A DNA stretch of 30,827 bases from UBA1740 sp045587025 (GTDB lineage Bacteria > Bacillota > Clostridia > Oscillospirales > CAG-272). Below are positions 16,042 to 23,558 of the stretch, piece by piece (position 1 is the stretch's first letter; the number at the start of each line of letters is the position of its first letter). Under the pieces are notes generated by a model. The model saw only the letters and a list, made by a program, of their open reading frames with translations. It searched no databases and was not told where the DNA came from. Where the stretch lies: the NCBI GenBank assembly GCA_045587025.1, contig JAZNBK010000039.1:1-30827 (forward strand), written 5' to 3'. The position numbers and the translations under genes are program-made.

Positions 16042-16833
16042 ATGTATTTTGATTCTCATGCGCATTATTATGATGCGAAATTGAAGGATGAATTTTGCGA
16101 GGGAGTCGATAATCTTATCGACTCCCTCAAAAAAGATAATAAGGTATCTTATATTATAAACGTAGGTACGAATATTGAGAATTCGAAAATTGCGCTCGAG
16201 CAAGCGAGAAGTCACTCGGGAATGTATGCTGCCGTTGGAATACATCCGTCAGACTGCAAGGAAATAAAGGATATGCCATCGGCGCTAAGAGAGCTTGAAG
16301 CTTTAATACTTTCGGATAGAGAGAAGATAGTTGCGCTCGGTGAAATAGGTCTTGATTATTACTGGGAACCGATAGAAAAAGAACGGCAGAAGGCGTATCT
16401 TTGCGCTCAGCTTGATATGGCGGAAAAGCTTTGCATACCCGTAATAATACACGACAGAGAAGCTCACGGAGATTGTTTTGACACCGTGTGCTCGAAGAAA
16501 AACCTGAGAGGTGTTTTTCATAGCTATAGCGGAAGTGCTGAAATGGCACGTGAGCTTATACGACGTGGCTGGTATATTTCATTTTCAGGTACTCTGACTT
16601 TTAAAAATGCCGAAAGAGTCAGGGAGGTAGCGAGATCATTGCCACGTGACAGAGTGCTGATAGAAACCGATACTCCCTATCTTACCCCACATCCGTTCAG
16701 AGGCAAGGTCAATAATTCAGGTTACCTGAAGTATATAAATGAAACGCTTGCGTCTATATGGCAGATTTCAGAGGAGGAAGCCGCATATATCACCTCACAA
16801 AACGCAAAAACGCTTTTTAATATAAGGGATTAA
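16042..16833 (+). CDS. tatD: TatD-family metal-dependent DNase
   Basis: TatD proteins (YabD in B. subtilis) are TIM-barrel metallohydrolases with nuclease activity, linked to DNA repair and quality control. Metal-site motifs are visible: DSHAHY at the N-terminus, the glutamate in GEIGLDYYW, VIIHDREAH, HSYSGS and ETDTPYLTP. The length of 263 residues is normal. It begins 3 bases after the metG stop. A perfect 14-bp palindrome sits inside the gene at 16099-16128, encoding a variable surface helix (EGVDNLIDSL). The stop overlaps the convergent GH18 gene, with no terminator between them. Confidence 0.95.
   Translation: MYFDSHAHYYDAKLKDEFCEGVDNLIDSLKKDNKVSYIINVGTNIENSKIALEQARSHSGMYAAVGIHPSDCKEIKDMPSALRELEALILSDREKIVALGEIGLDYYWEPIEKERQKAYLCAQLDMAEKLCIPVIIHDREAHGDCFDTVCSKKNLRGVFHSYSGSAEMARELIRRGWYISFSGTLTFKNAERVREVARSLPRDRVLIETDTPYLTPHPFRGKVNNSGYLKYINETLASIWQISEEEAAYITSQNAKTLFNIRD
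16099..16128. repeat. Perfect 14-bp palindrome inside tatD
   Basis: The arms at 16099-16112 and 16115-16128 are exact reverse complements (GAGGGAGTCGATAA and TTATCGACTCCCTC) separated by two bases. The palindrome lies 57 bases into the tatD coding sequence and keeps the frame. It has no U tract on either strand, so it is not a simple terminator. Confidence 0.9.
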
Positions 16834-18158
16834 TTTGTTTCTTCGTTTTGGCAGACGCCTGTTATATCATAACCCTTCACTATATCGAACATTGAGTTTA
16901 GTACCAGCCAGCTTTGTGGAAAGTACTTCATAATGTTCCAAAAGCCCACACCCTTGAAGCCAAGCTCGTATACCAAATCGAGCTTGGCTTTTATGCTGTT
17001 TGCATCTTCAAAATAAACGATATGCTCGATAGGCGTTCCGTTTTCTGTTTCATAGAAGATAAAATACGGAGTTTGTGCTACCGCATCGTATTCTATCCTT
17101 GCGTTTTTTGCAGAGGCGAGCTCTACTGCCTCGGTATTTGAAAGACTTCTTGCCCTTGATTCGCCTTCTACGTAGGGAAGCGTCCATTCATATCCGTAGT
17201 TTGGAATTCCGAGCGTAATTTTGTCCGGCTCAATTTCTTTTGAAGCAAATTCTGCAACCCTTCTTACCTTGTCGATAGGAGCGACAGGCATAGGCGGACT
17301 GAGCGTGTATCCCCATTCATACGTCATAAGCATTACAGAGTTAGCCGCATTTCCTAAATCGGCGTAGTTTTGCCCTTCGTATAAAGTACCTCTTTGATTT
17401 TCCGACGTTTTTGGAGGCAGGTCTACAAATACGAAATATCCGTAGGGACAAATTCTTCGCTTTAATTTTGTTATAAAATTCGTATAATTGCTTGCGTATC
17501 CGCTTCCTATGTATTCAAAGTCGACGTCAACTCCGCTATAACCCTTTGCTTTGATAGTTTGGTATATTTCTTCGATCAGCTTTTCTTGTAGCTCTTCATC
17601 GCTCAGAACTTCTCTTACAAGCTCTTGAGAAAAGCCGCCTCTCTCTGAGAGATTGGTTAATACCATAACGGGAAGAACGTTATATTGCTTTGCTAATTCA
17701 ATTAGGTTTGCATCATTTACCGAAGATAAAGTTCCGTCCGATTTTACACTATGTGAAAATATAGATAGGTAGGTCAGATACGGCAAGGTCCGCATAAGAA
17801 CGTCTCTGCTTATATTCGGGAAGGCAAAGCCGTTTGTCGTAATACTGCCATATTGCTGCATAGGATAAGATATAGTCAAAATCTGACCAGGATAAATGTC
17901 CACGCCACCCCTTAATACAGGGTTGTTTCGCATAAGAGCAAATACCGTTGTGTTAAAGCGATTTGCAATTCCACTCAGCGTATCTCCGCTCTTTACAGTG
18001 TAGGTTTTTTCGGGGATTAAAATTACGAGCGTTTGCCCGACCGTGAGCTTATCTAAATTTTTAATGTCGTTATCCTCGGCTATCTTCATGGGGGAAACGC
18101 CGTATCTTCTTGCGAGGGTATATAATGTATCGCCCTCTTGTACAGTATGAATGATCAT
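16830..18158 (-). CDS. LysM-containing GH18 hydrolase, spore cortex/germination type (YaaH/SleL-like)
   Basis: The protein has two N-terminal LysM repeats (about residues 2-49 and 52-97), which bind peptidoglycan, and a glycoside hydrolase 18 domain (about 110-425). The catalytic motif DVDFEYI at 211-217 provides the acid E215. This architecture is that of YaaH and SleL, which act on spore cortex peptidoglycan or on the spore coat. There is no signal peptide, as is usual for spore-coat-loaded members. The length is 442 residues. AAGGAAAAGGAT precedes the ATG. A CATATACTA element at 18192-18200 on the minus strand may be a sporulation-sigma -10 box. The 3' end overlaps tatD by four bases. Confidence 0.88.
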   Translation of the reverse strand: MIIHTVQEGDTLYTLARRYGVSPMKIAEDNDIKNLDKLTVGQTLVILIPEKTYTVKSGDTLSGIANRFNTTVFALMRNNPVLRGGVDIYPGQILTISYPMQQYGSITTNGFAFPNISRDVLMRTLPYLTYLSIFSHSVKSDGTLSSVNDANLIELAKQYNVLPVMVLTNLSERGGFSQELVREVLSDEELQEKLIEEIYQTIKAKGYSGVDVDFEYIGSGYASNYTNFITKLKRRICPYGYFVFVDLPPKTSENQRGTLYEGQNYADLGNAANSVMLMTYEWGYTLSPPMPVAPIDKVRRVAEFASKEIEPDKITLGIPNYGYEWTLPYVEGESRARSLSNTEAVELASAKNARIEYDAVAQTPYFIFYETENGTPIEHIVYFEDANSIKAKLDLVYELGFKGVGFWNIMKYFPQSWLVLNSMFDIVKGYDITGVCQNEETN

Positions 18159-18191
18159 ATCCTTTTCCTTTCTTGCGTAAGTAGTTATTTT

Positions 18192-18200
18192 TAGTATATG
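18192..18200 (-). promoter_or_regulatory. Possible SigE/SigK -10 element of the GH18 gene
   Basis: The minus strand reads CATATACTA, fitting the CATANNNTA form of the SigK -10 box, about 34 bases before the start codon. No clear -35 partner is visible (GCATTTT upstream is only loosely SigE-like), so this is suggestive only. Confidence 0.3.
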
Positions 18201-18295
18201 ACGGCAAGGAAAAAATGCTATTATTTTTTTGTTGCGTAGTATTATTTTACCTTCTTATGAGAATAATATTTTTGTGAAAAAAGGAGGGAACTAAA

Positions 18296-19558
18296 ATGGG
18301 AAAAGTACAATTTGCTCGTGTTACGGCGAGAGAGATTTTAGATTCGAGAGGAAATCCTACGGTAGAGGCGACCGTTGTTTTGAGTGATGGCAGCGTTGGT
18401 GTGGCGAGCGTGCCGTCAGGCGCTTCGACGGGCACGTTTGAAGCAGTAGAGCTCAGAGATACAACCAAAAAGAGATATTCGGGCAGGGGAGTTCTTGACG
18501 CTGTTTACCACGTAAACAAGCTTATTTCCCCTGCCTTATGCGGCATATCCGCGTATGACCAAAGCGAAATAGATTCTACTATGTTGCTTTTGGACGGCAC
18601 GGAAAATAAATCAAAATTAGGGGCAAACGCCACCTTGGCGGTTTCTCTTGCATCTGCGCGTGCAGGCGCAAATTCGCTCGGAATACCACTCTTTAAATAT
18701 ATAGGTGGAATATCTGCAAAGCAGCTCCCCGTGCCTATGATGAATATATTGAACGGAGGCGCACACGCCTCAAACAATATAGATATACAAGAATTTATGA
18801 TAGTTCCTATCGGCGCGGAAAAATTTTCTGATGCTATACGTATGGGCAGTGAGGTATATCATACCCTTGGAAAAATGTTGAAGAAAAAGGGGCTTTCCGT
18901 CGGCGTTGGAGACGAGGGAGGATATGCGCCCGATTTAGAGAATGACGAGCAGGCGATAGCTTTACTTTGCGAAGCGATAAACGAGGCGGGGTATGATACC
19001 TCATCTATTGCAATAGCGCTCGACTGCGCCGCAAGCGAATGGAAGGACAAAAAAGGGTATAGAACTCCGAAGGGCAATAAATTTTACACCACGGACGAGC
19101 TTATATCGTATTGGAGCGACCTGGTCGAAAAATATCCTATCGTTTCTATTGAGGACGGACTTGGGGAGTCGGATTTCGATGGCTGGACTAAATTAACCTC
19201 AAAAATAGGAGAGAGGGTTCGTCTTGTCGGAGACGATTTGTTCGTCACGAACACAGCCAGATTACGAGTGGGAATAGATAGCAAAGCAGGGAACAGTATT
19301 CTTATAAAGCCGAATCAGATAGGAACGCTTACCGAAACTCTTAACGTAATAGAAATGGCGAAAAGAGCGGGATATACTACTATTCTTTCGCATCGCTCGG
19401 GCGAAACCGAGGATACCACAATAGCGGATATCTCGGTAGGCGTAAATTCAAAATTTATAAAATCGGGCGCGCCGTGCAGAAGCGAGAGAGTTGCAAAATA
19501 TAATCGCCTTTTAAAAATAGAAGCTTCGTTATATGATAACGGTATGTATGGAGTGTAA
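18296..19558 (+). CDS. eno: Enolase
   Basis: Enolase converts 2-phosphoglycerate to phosphoenolpyruvate in glycolysis. Signatures run the full length: ILDSRGNPTVE, SVPSGASTGTFEAVELRD, MMNILNGGAHASNNIDIQE, GDEGGYAP, SIEDGLGESDFDGW, the catalytic lysine in LIKPNQIGT, and SHRSGETEDTTIADISVG. The length of 420 residues is within the normal range. A strong AGGAGG precedes the ATG. It appears to be transcribed alone; no consensus promoter stands out in the 137 bases upstream. The next plus-strand gene, tRNA-Lys, has its own promoter. Confidence 0.98.
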   Translation: MGKVQFARVTAREILDSRGNPTVEATVVLSDGSVGVASVPSGASTGTFEAVELRDTTKKRYSGRGVLDAVYHVNKLISPALCGISAYDQSEIDSTMLLLDGTENKSKLGANATLAVSLASARAGANSLGIPLFKYIGGISAKQLPVPMMNILNGGAHASNNIDIQEFMIVPIGAEKFSDAIRMGSEVYHTLGKMLKKKGLSVGVGDEGGYAPDLENDEQAIALLCEAINEAGYDTSSIAIALDCAASEWKDKKGYRTPKGNKFYTTDELISYWSDLVEKYPIVSIEDGLGESDFDGWTKLTSKIGERVRLVGDDLFVTNTARLRVGIDSKAGNSILIKPNQIGTLTETLNVIEMAKRAGYTTILSHRSGETEDTTIADISVGVNSKFIKSGAPCRSERVAKYNRLLKIEASLYDNGMYGV

Positions 19559-19590
19559 CGAAAAAGCTTTTTAAGATGCTCAAAAAACAG

Positions 19591-19638
19591 GGCTGTTTTA
19601 TTCTCCTGCTTCGTATGAAAAAGGATTTTAAAACAGCC
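19591..19638. repeat. Inverted repeat downstream of eno
   Basis: GGCTGTTTTA (19591-19600) pairs with TAAAACAGCC (19629-19638) around a 28-base loop. On the plus strand it is followed by A-rich rather than T-rich sequence, so it is not a canonical terminator for eno; a T run lies on the minus-strand side. A short AAAAAGCTTTTT palindrome directly follows the eno stop. Confidence 0.6.
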
Positions 19639-19675
19639 AAAAAGAGAAAAACTATTAAAAAATGGAAAAAAGGGC

Positions 19676-19704
19676 TTGACAAACGGTTAATAATGTGGTA
19701 TCAT
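19676..19704 (+). promoter_or_regulatory. Promoter of tRNA-Lys
   Basis: A perfect TTGACA (19676-19681), 17 bases, then TATCAT (19699-19704). Transcription would begin about 20 bases ahead of the tRNA. Confidence 0.8.
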
Positions 19705-19730
19705 AGGCAAGTACGATAAATATACCGTTT

Positions 19731-19806
19731 GCCCCTGTAGCTCAGAAGGTAGAGCACATGACTTTTAATCATGGTGTCCGGAGTTCGACTCTCCGCAGGA
19801 GCACCA
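19731..19806 (+). tRNA. tRNA-Lys (TTT)
   Basis: All four arms fold. The anticodon stem CATGA/TCATG (19757-19761 with 19769-19773) encloses the loop CTTTTAA with anticodon TTT at 19764-19766. The T arm is CGGAG-TTCGACT-CTCCG. The discriminator base is A, and CCA is encoded at 19804-19806. The acceptor stem GCCCCTG/CAGGAGC has one mismatch, C3 opposite A70. A terminator follows directly. Confidence 0.93.
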
Positions 19807-19837
19807 AAAAAACCAAGTCTGACGACTTGGTTTTTTT
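19806..19837 (+). terminator. Terminator after tRNA-Lys
   Basis: ACCAAGTC and GACTTGGT pair around a TGAC loop; seven T's follow and A's precede the stem. Confidence 0.9.
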
Positions 19838-19879
19838 ATCAGATTTTTTCAGAACAGCATTTTTACGTAGGAGAGTATT

Positions 19880-20830
19880 ATGAAAATAGTTGTGTTAGAT
19901 AGCGCTACTCTCGGAGAAGATCTTTCGCTTACTCCTCTTAGCTCTATAGGTGAGGTTACAGTTTATAAGACCTCGACGCCGGAGGAGGTTTGTGTCCGCG
20001 CCGCCGATGCAGACGTTCTTATAGTAAATAAAATAAAGCTCAACGAGAGTAATTTAAAGGATGCAAAAAACGTAAAGCTGATATGTCTTGCGGCGACCGG
20101 CTTTGATAACGTGGACGTTGATTATTGTAAAAAAAGAGGTATAGGCGTTTCAAACGTAGTGAGTTATTCGACACATAGCGTAGCGCAGGTAACTCTTTCA
20201 ATGGCGCTCTCGCTGTATACGCATATCCCCGAATATAGCAGATACGTAAAGAGCGGCGACTATACTAAAAACGGCATAGCCAATTATCTCGTTCCCCCAT
20301 ACCGTGAAATTTACGGAAAGACGTGGGGCGTTATAGGACTTGGAAACATAGGCAGACAGGTCGCGAGATGCGCGAGAGTTATGGGCTGTAACGTTTTGGC
20401 GTATAAGAGAACTCCTGACGACGAGTTTGAATGTGTTTCTCTTGAAAAGCTTTGCAGCTTATCTGATATTATAAGTATTCATCTGCCACTTTCCGACGCA
20501 ACGCGCGGTATAGTAGATGAAAAATGTATTTCTCTTATGAAAAAGGACGCAATAATCGTCAATACTTCAAGAGGCGCGACGACCGACGAGACCGCTATCG
20601 CAAAGGCGATTGAAGAGAAGAGAATTGGCGGATTTGCCTCAGACGTATATTCTCAGGAGCCATTTCCGTGTGACCACCCCTTTAATAGAATTATGCAGGA
20701 GGATAACGTCCTCTTGACTCCGCATATGGCGTGGGGAGCGCTTGAATCAAGAGAACGCTGTATTGCTGAAATCGTAAAAAACATATTGGCCTTTAAAAAC
20801 GGAGAATTACGCAACAGATTGGATAAGTGA
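19880..20830 (+). CDS. D-isomer-specific 2-hydroxyacid dehydrogenase
   Basis: This is an NAD(P)-dependent oxidoreductase that interconverts a 2-keto acid and a D-2-hydroxy acid. The Rossmann motif VIGLGNIGRQVA (GxGxxG at residues 153-158) and the catalytic triad R231 (NTSRGA), E260 (YSQEPF) and H282 (TPHMAWG) are all present. The HMAWGA segment is seen in glycerate dehydrogenase/hydroxypyruvate reductase-like members (HprA), but substrate cannot be fixed from sequence. The length of 316 residues is normal. GGAGAG precedes the ATG, and a terminator on each side makes it a single-gene unit. Confidence 0.9.
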   Translation: MKIVVLDSATLGEDLSLTPLSSIGEVTVYKTSTPEEVCVRAADADVLIVNKIKLNESNLKDAKNVKLICLAATGFDNVDVDYCKKRGIGVSNVVSYSTHSVAQVTLSMALSLYTHIPEYSRYVKSGDYTKNGIANYLVPPYREIYGKTWGVIGLGNIGRQVARCARVMGCNVLAYKRTPDDEFECVSLEKLCSLSDIISIHLPLSDATRGIVDEKCISLMKKDAIIVNTSRGATTDETAIAKAIEEKRIGGFASDVYSQEPFPCDHPFNRIMQEDNVLLTPHMAWGALESRERCIAEIVKNILAFKNGELRNRLDK

Positions 20831-20836
20831 ATATAA

Positions 20837-20885
20837 AAAGCTACTGTAAGCGAAATTATTTTCTTACGGTAGCTTTGTTTTTATA
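20837..20885 (+). terminator. Terminator after the hydroxyacid dehydrogenase gene
   Basis: AAAGCTACTGTAAG (20837-20850) pairs with CTTACGGTAGCTTT (20863-20876) with one G-T wobble, followed by a T-rich tail. Confidence 0.85.
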
Positions 20886-20921
20886 TGGGGCTTTTGCTGA
20901 AGCAATAATCAGACGATAAAC

Positions 20922-20950
20922 TTGACAATTTTAATACTCTGTGATAATAT
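20922..20950 (+). promoter_or_regulatory. Promoter of the small unknown gene
   Basis: A perfect TTGACA (20922-20927), 17 bases, TAATAT (20945-20950), 32 bases before the GTG start at 20983. Confidence 0.75.
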
Positions 20951-20982
20951 AAATATACAAAATAAAAATAAGGGAAAAAGCA

Positions 20983-21330
20983 GTGAAACTAATAGAAGTA
21001 ATAAAGCTCGATACATCTTCGGGCAAATATGTAAGCGCCTTTAAGCAAATTGAATTTGCAATAGCGTCCGCTACGGTGAGGGATATAGAAATTATTAAAT
21101 TTTCCTACGAGGGCGCGGAATGCAAATCTTTTAAAAGCAATATGCGACGCGCTATTCGCCATTTCAAGAAGATAGGGAAGATAAATTGTTTTGTTTTCGG
21201 AGAAAATTTTGAAGGAGACAACGATGTTACCCGTTATCTCCTTGAAAAAGCAGAATATATTAAGAATGATTGTGATTTTGAGAACAAAAACGATAACATT
21301 GTTCTCGTTTATGTAAAATCAATATCTTAA
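20983..21330 (+). CDS. Uncharacterised 115-residue protein
   Basis: I do not recognise this family with confidence. It starts with GTG after AGGGA and has its own good promoter, so it is probably real. It is soluble and basic, with alternating strands and helices: a strand (LIEVIKLD), an Ala-rich helix, a strand (IEIIKFSYEG), a helix with SNMRRAIRHFKKIG, then the strand NCFVFGENF and a C-terminal helix and strand. The order loosely recalls a degenerate Smr domain (LDLHG ... HGxG ... L...L), but the DLHG and HGKG motifs are absent. It is convergent with acpP. Confidence 0.65.
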   Translation: MKLIEVIKLDTSSGKYVSAFKQIEFAIASATVRDIEIIKFSYEGAECKSFKSNMRRAIRHFKKIGKINCFVFGENFEGDNDVTRYLLEKAEYIKNDCDFENKNDNIVLVYVKSIS

Positions 21331-21349
21331 TAGCCCAAGCTTTTACAAC

Positions 21350-21577
21350 TTAGTTGTTGTGGGCTTCTAAATAATTTACTACGTCACCAACTGTTATGAA
21401 GGTGTGTAAATCTTCATCGTCGATTACTATGTTGAATTTTTCTTCGCAAAGAAGAATAAGGTCGGCAAGCTCGAGAGAATTAACTCCAAGATCATTGGTA
21501 AGCTCCGATTCGAGCGTGATAGCATCGGCATCGATATTGAGCTCCTCAACGAGCAGATTTTTTAATTTTTCAAACAT
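21350..21577 (-). CDS. Acyl carrier protein
   Basis: This 75-residue, acidic four-helix carrier holds acyl groups on a 4'-phosphopantetheine arm. The attachment serine is in LGVNSLELADL (around residue 35), where the general ACP motif is DSL; here the preceding residue is Asn. GGAGG precedes the ATG. It lies 38 bases downstream of an AMP-forming acyl ligase with no terminator, so it may be the dedicated partner of that ligase rather than the main fatty-acid ACP, which in Firmicutes usually sits with fab genes. That partnership is inferred from context. Confidence 0.88.
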   Translation of the reverse strand: MFEKLKNLLVEELNIDADAITLESELTNDLGVNSLELADLILLCEEKFNIVIDDEDLHTFITVGDVVNYLEAHNN

Positions 21578-21615
21578 TGTAAAATTCCTCCAAAATTTTT
21601 GATTGTAAAACGCTA

Positions 21616-23319
21616 TTATTTTATTTTATAGCGTTTTATTTTTTTCGAAGCGTTCTTTTCAAACTCTTCGTACCTGACCTCTATATTGGTTACGTGCTTA
21701 AAAGAGGGAAGGTGCTTATTTATATTTATAATTGCGTTTTTAATCGCACTATAAATCTCACTTGGGGTTTTGTCGGCAAGCTCGGGCGACTTCATATCAG
21801 GCACGGCGATAGCGGTAATCGCAATCTCGCCATTTGGGTTCTCACGTCCGAGAACAACCGACTCAAGAATGAAGGGAAGGTGATTTATATATTCCTCGAT
21901 TTCCTCAGGGAATACGTTCTTTCCGTTGCTAAGGATAATAACGTTCTTTTTACGCCCCGTAATATAAATGTATCCGTCCTTGATATATCCTATATCGCCC
22001 GTGCAGAAGTATCCGTCCTCGGTGAAGACGGCGGCGGTTGCCTGCTCGTCCTTGTAGTAGCCGAGCATTACGTTGTCACCCTTTACGAGAATTTCTCCCG
22101 TGCTTTGACCTTTATCATAATTGATTTTTACGTCTATATTCTTTATAGGTGGTCCAACCGAACGTAAACGCGCCTTTCCGTAGGGATTAACCGCTACCAA
22201 GGGAGAGCACTCGGTGATTCCGTAGCCCTCAAGCACCAATATTCCGAACTGGTAGAAATCACGCACGATTTCAGGAGAAACAGGCGCCCCTCCGCAAACT
22301 ATGCTCTTTAATTCGCCTCCGAAGGCAGAGGTGATCTGTCCGAAAAGCTTCTTTCTTATATCAATTCCGAGCTTCATAAGACCGGCGTTAAGATTCATAG
22401 CGATTCGTACCTTTTTTTCAAGGCCCCTTTTGCGAATCTCGTCCCACATCTTTTTATGCATAGTTTCCAACACCATAGGCACGACGACCATAGTGGTGGG
22501 CTTGAATTCACGCATATTTTTGAGTATTTTCTTAATACTGTCGTTAATAAGCTCGGTAGCTCCGATTGCGATTACTCCGAATTGACCGCACATCATCTCA
22601 TAGGAGTGATGAATAGGAAGTATGGATACGAACGTGCAGTCCTGATTGTAGCTCGTAGAATTTACAGAGGAGTTAAGGGTAAAGATTAGATTTTTATGAG
22701 AGAGCATAACGCCCTTGCTCGTTCCCGTTGTTCCCGAGGTGAAGAGAATAGCGCTTCGCTTTTCCAAATTGATATCCAGCTCCGTGAAGGAGACATTTCC
22801 GTTTTCAAGCTCGCTCTTTCCTATGGCAAGCAAATCGTCGGTGCTGATAACAGTATCGCTCTTAACGTAGGTTTCGTCCGGTTGTATCGGTATATAGAGC
22901 TGCAAATTGGGAAGCTCACCTTTTATTTCCTCTATTTTTTTGTTAAATGAGCCGGTGTAGGCGAGAGCGTCAACCTCGGCGTGATTCAAGAATCCTACGA
23001 TCTGTGAAAGCTCCAATTCCTTGTCGAGAGGAACGATCGTACCGTTTCCGTTGACCGTAGCAAGATAAATGGTAGTATACATAGGATGCGTTTCACCTAT
23101 TATAGCTACTCTCTTTCCCATAAAGCCAAGCTTTGAAAAAGCCGTGCCTATGGCGTCCATATTTCTTCTAAGGTCATTGTAGGTCCATTCTTTAGTCGTA
23201 TCGTTTTCCGTATATATATAGAGAAGCTTATCTCCAAAAGACTTTTCACTTTGATAGACTAAATCCCTTAGGTTTTTGAAATTTGCAACCTGGGTATCTT
23301 CATAAGTATTGTTAATCAT
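21616..23319 (-). CDS. AMP-forming acyl-CoA/acyl-ACP synthetase
   Basis: This is an ANL-superfamily adenylating enzyme that activates a carboxylate (probably a fatty acid) with ATP and transfers it to CoA or a carrier protein. Motifs: P-loop TSGTTGTSKG (residues 194-203), GYGITECSPLV, YFCTGDIGYI, the hinge region GRKKNVIILSNGKNVFP and the C-terminal catalytic lysine in NASKKIKRYK. It is 567 residues from the ATG at 23319, which follows GAAAGG. A frame extending to 23349 is possible, but the promoter predicts a transcript start near 23354, which would leave that start without a leader. Transcription continues into the acyl carrier protein gene. Confidence 0.88.
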   Translation of the reverse strand: MINNTYEDTQVANFKNLRDLVYQSEKSFGDKLLYIYTENDTTKEWTYNDLRRNMDAIGTAFSKLGFMGKRVAIIGETHPMYTTIYLATVNGNGTIVPLDKELELSQIVGFLNHAEVDALAYTGSFNKKIEEIKGELPNLQLYIPIQPDETYVKSDTVISTDDLLAIGKSELENGNVSFTELDINLEKRSAILFTSGTTGTSKGVMLSHKNLIFTLNSSVNSTSYNQDCTFVSILPIHHSYEMMCGQFGVIAIGATELINDSIKKILKNMREFKPTTMVVVPMVLETMHKKMWDEIRKRGLEKKVRIAMNLNAGLMKLGIDIRKKLFGQITSAFGGELKSIVCGGAPVSPEIVRDFYQFGILVLEGYGITECSPLVAVNPYGKARLRSVGPPIKNIDVKINYDKGQSTGEILVKGDNVMLGYYKDEQATAAVFTEDGYFCTGDIGYIKDGYIYITGRKKNVIILSNGKNVFPEEIEEYINHLPFILESVVLGRENPNGEIAITAIAVPDMKSPELADKTPSEIYSAIKNAIININKHLPSFKHVTNIEVRYEEFEKNASKKIKRYKIK

Positions 23320-23360
23320 GATTTGTAAAACCTTTCGCAAAAAAATCATAAATCATGTCC

Positions 23361-23389
23361 ATTTTACACCATTTTAAACACTTTGTCAA
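23361..23389 (-). promoter_or_regulatory. Promoter of the acyl ligase-ACP operon
   Basis: On the minus strand, a perfect TTGACA (23389-23384), 17 bases and TAAAAT (23366-23361). Confidence 0.8.
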
Positions 23390-23489
23390 GTAATTTTTTC
23401 CTAAAGAGGCAAACCGAGATAAAAAGCTGAAGTTATTCACATAGTCTCCTATGGAAAAAACTTTTATTTATATTAATCATAAAAAAATG

Positions 23490-23518
23490 TTTACTTTTAT
23501 TATATTGTGTGCTATACT
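23490..23518 (+). promoter_or_regulatory. Promoter of nfeD-SPFH operon
   Basis: TTTACT (23490-23495), 17 bases, TATACT (23513-23518), with a TG at the extended -10 position. Confidence 0.65.
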
Positions 23519-23558
23519 ATATGTAATATGTATATAATATTAATCGGAGGTAGTTTTT

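Noticed and set aside
21325..21398. AGCCCA/TGGGCT pairing near the 3' ends of the unknown gene and acpP as a terminator.
   Set aside because: The stem is short, the loop large and partly coding, and there is no U tract.
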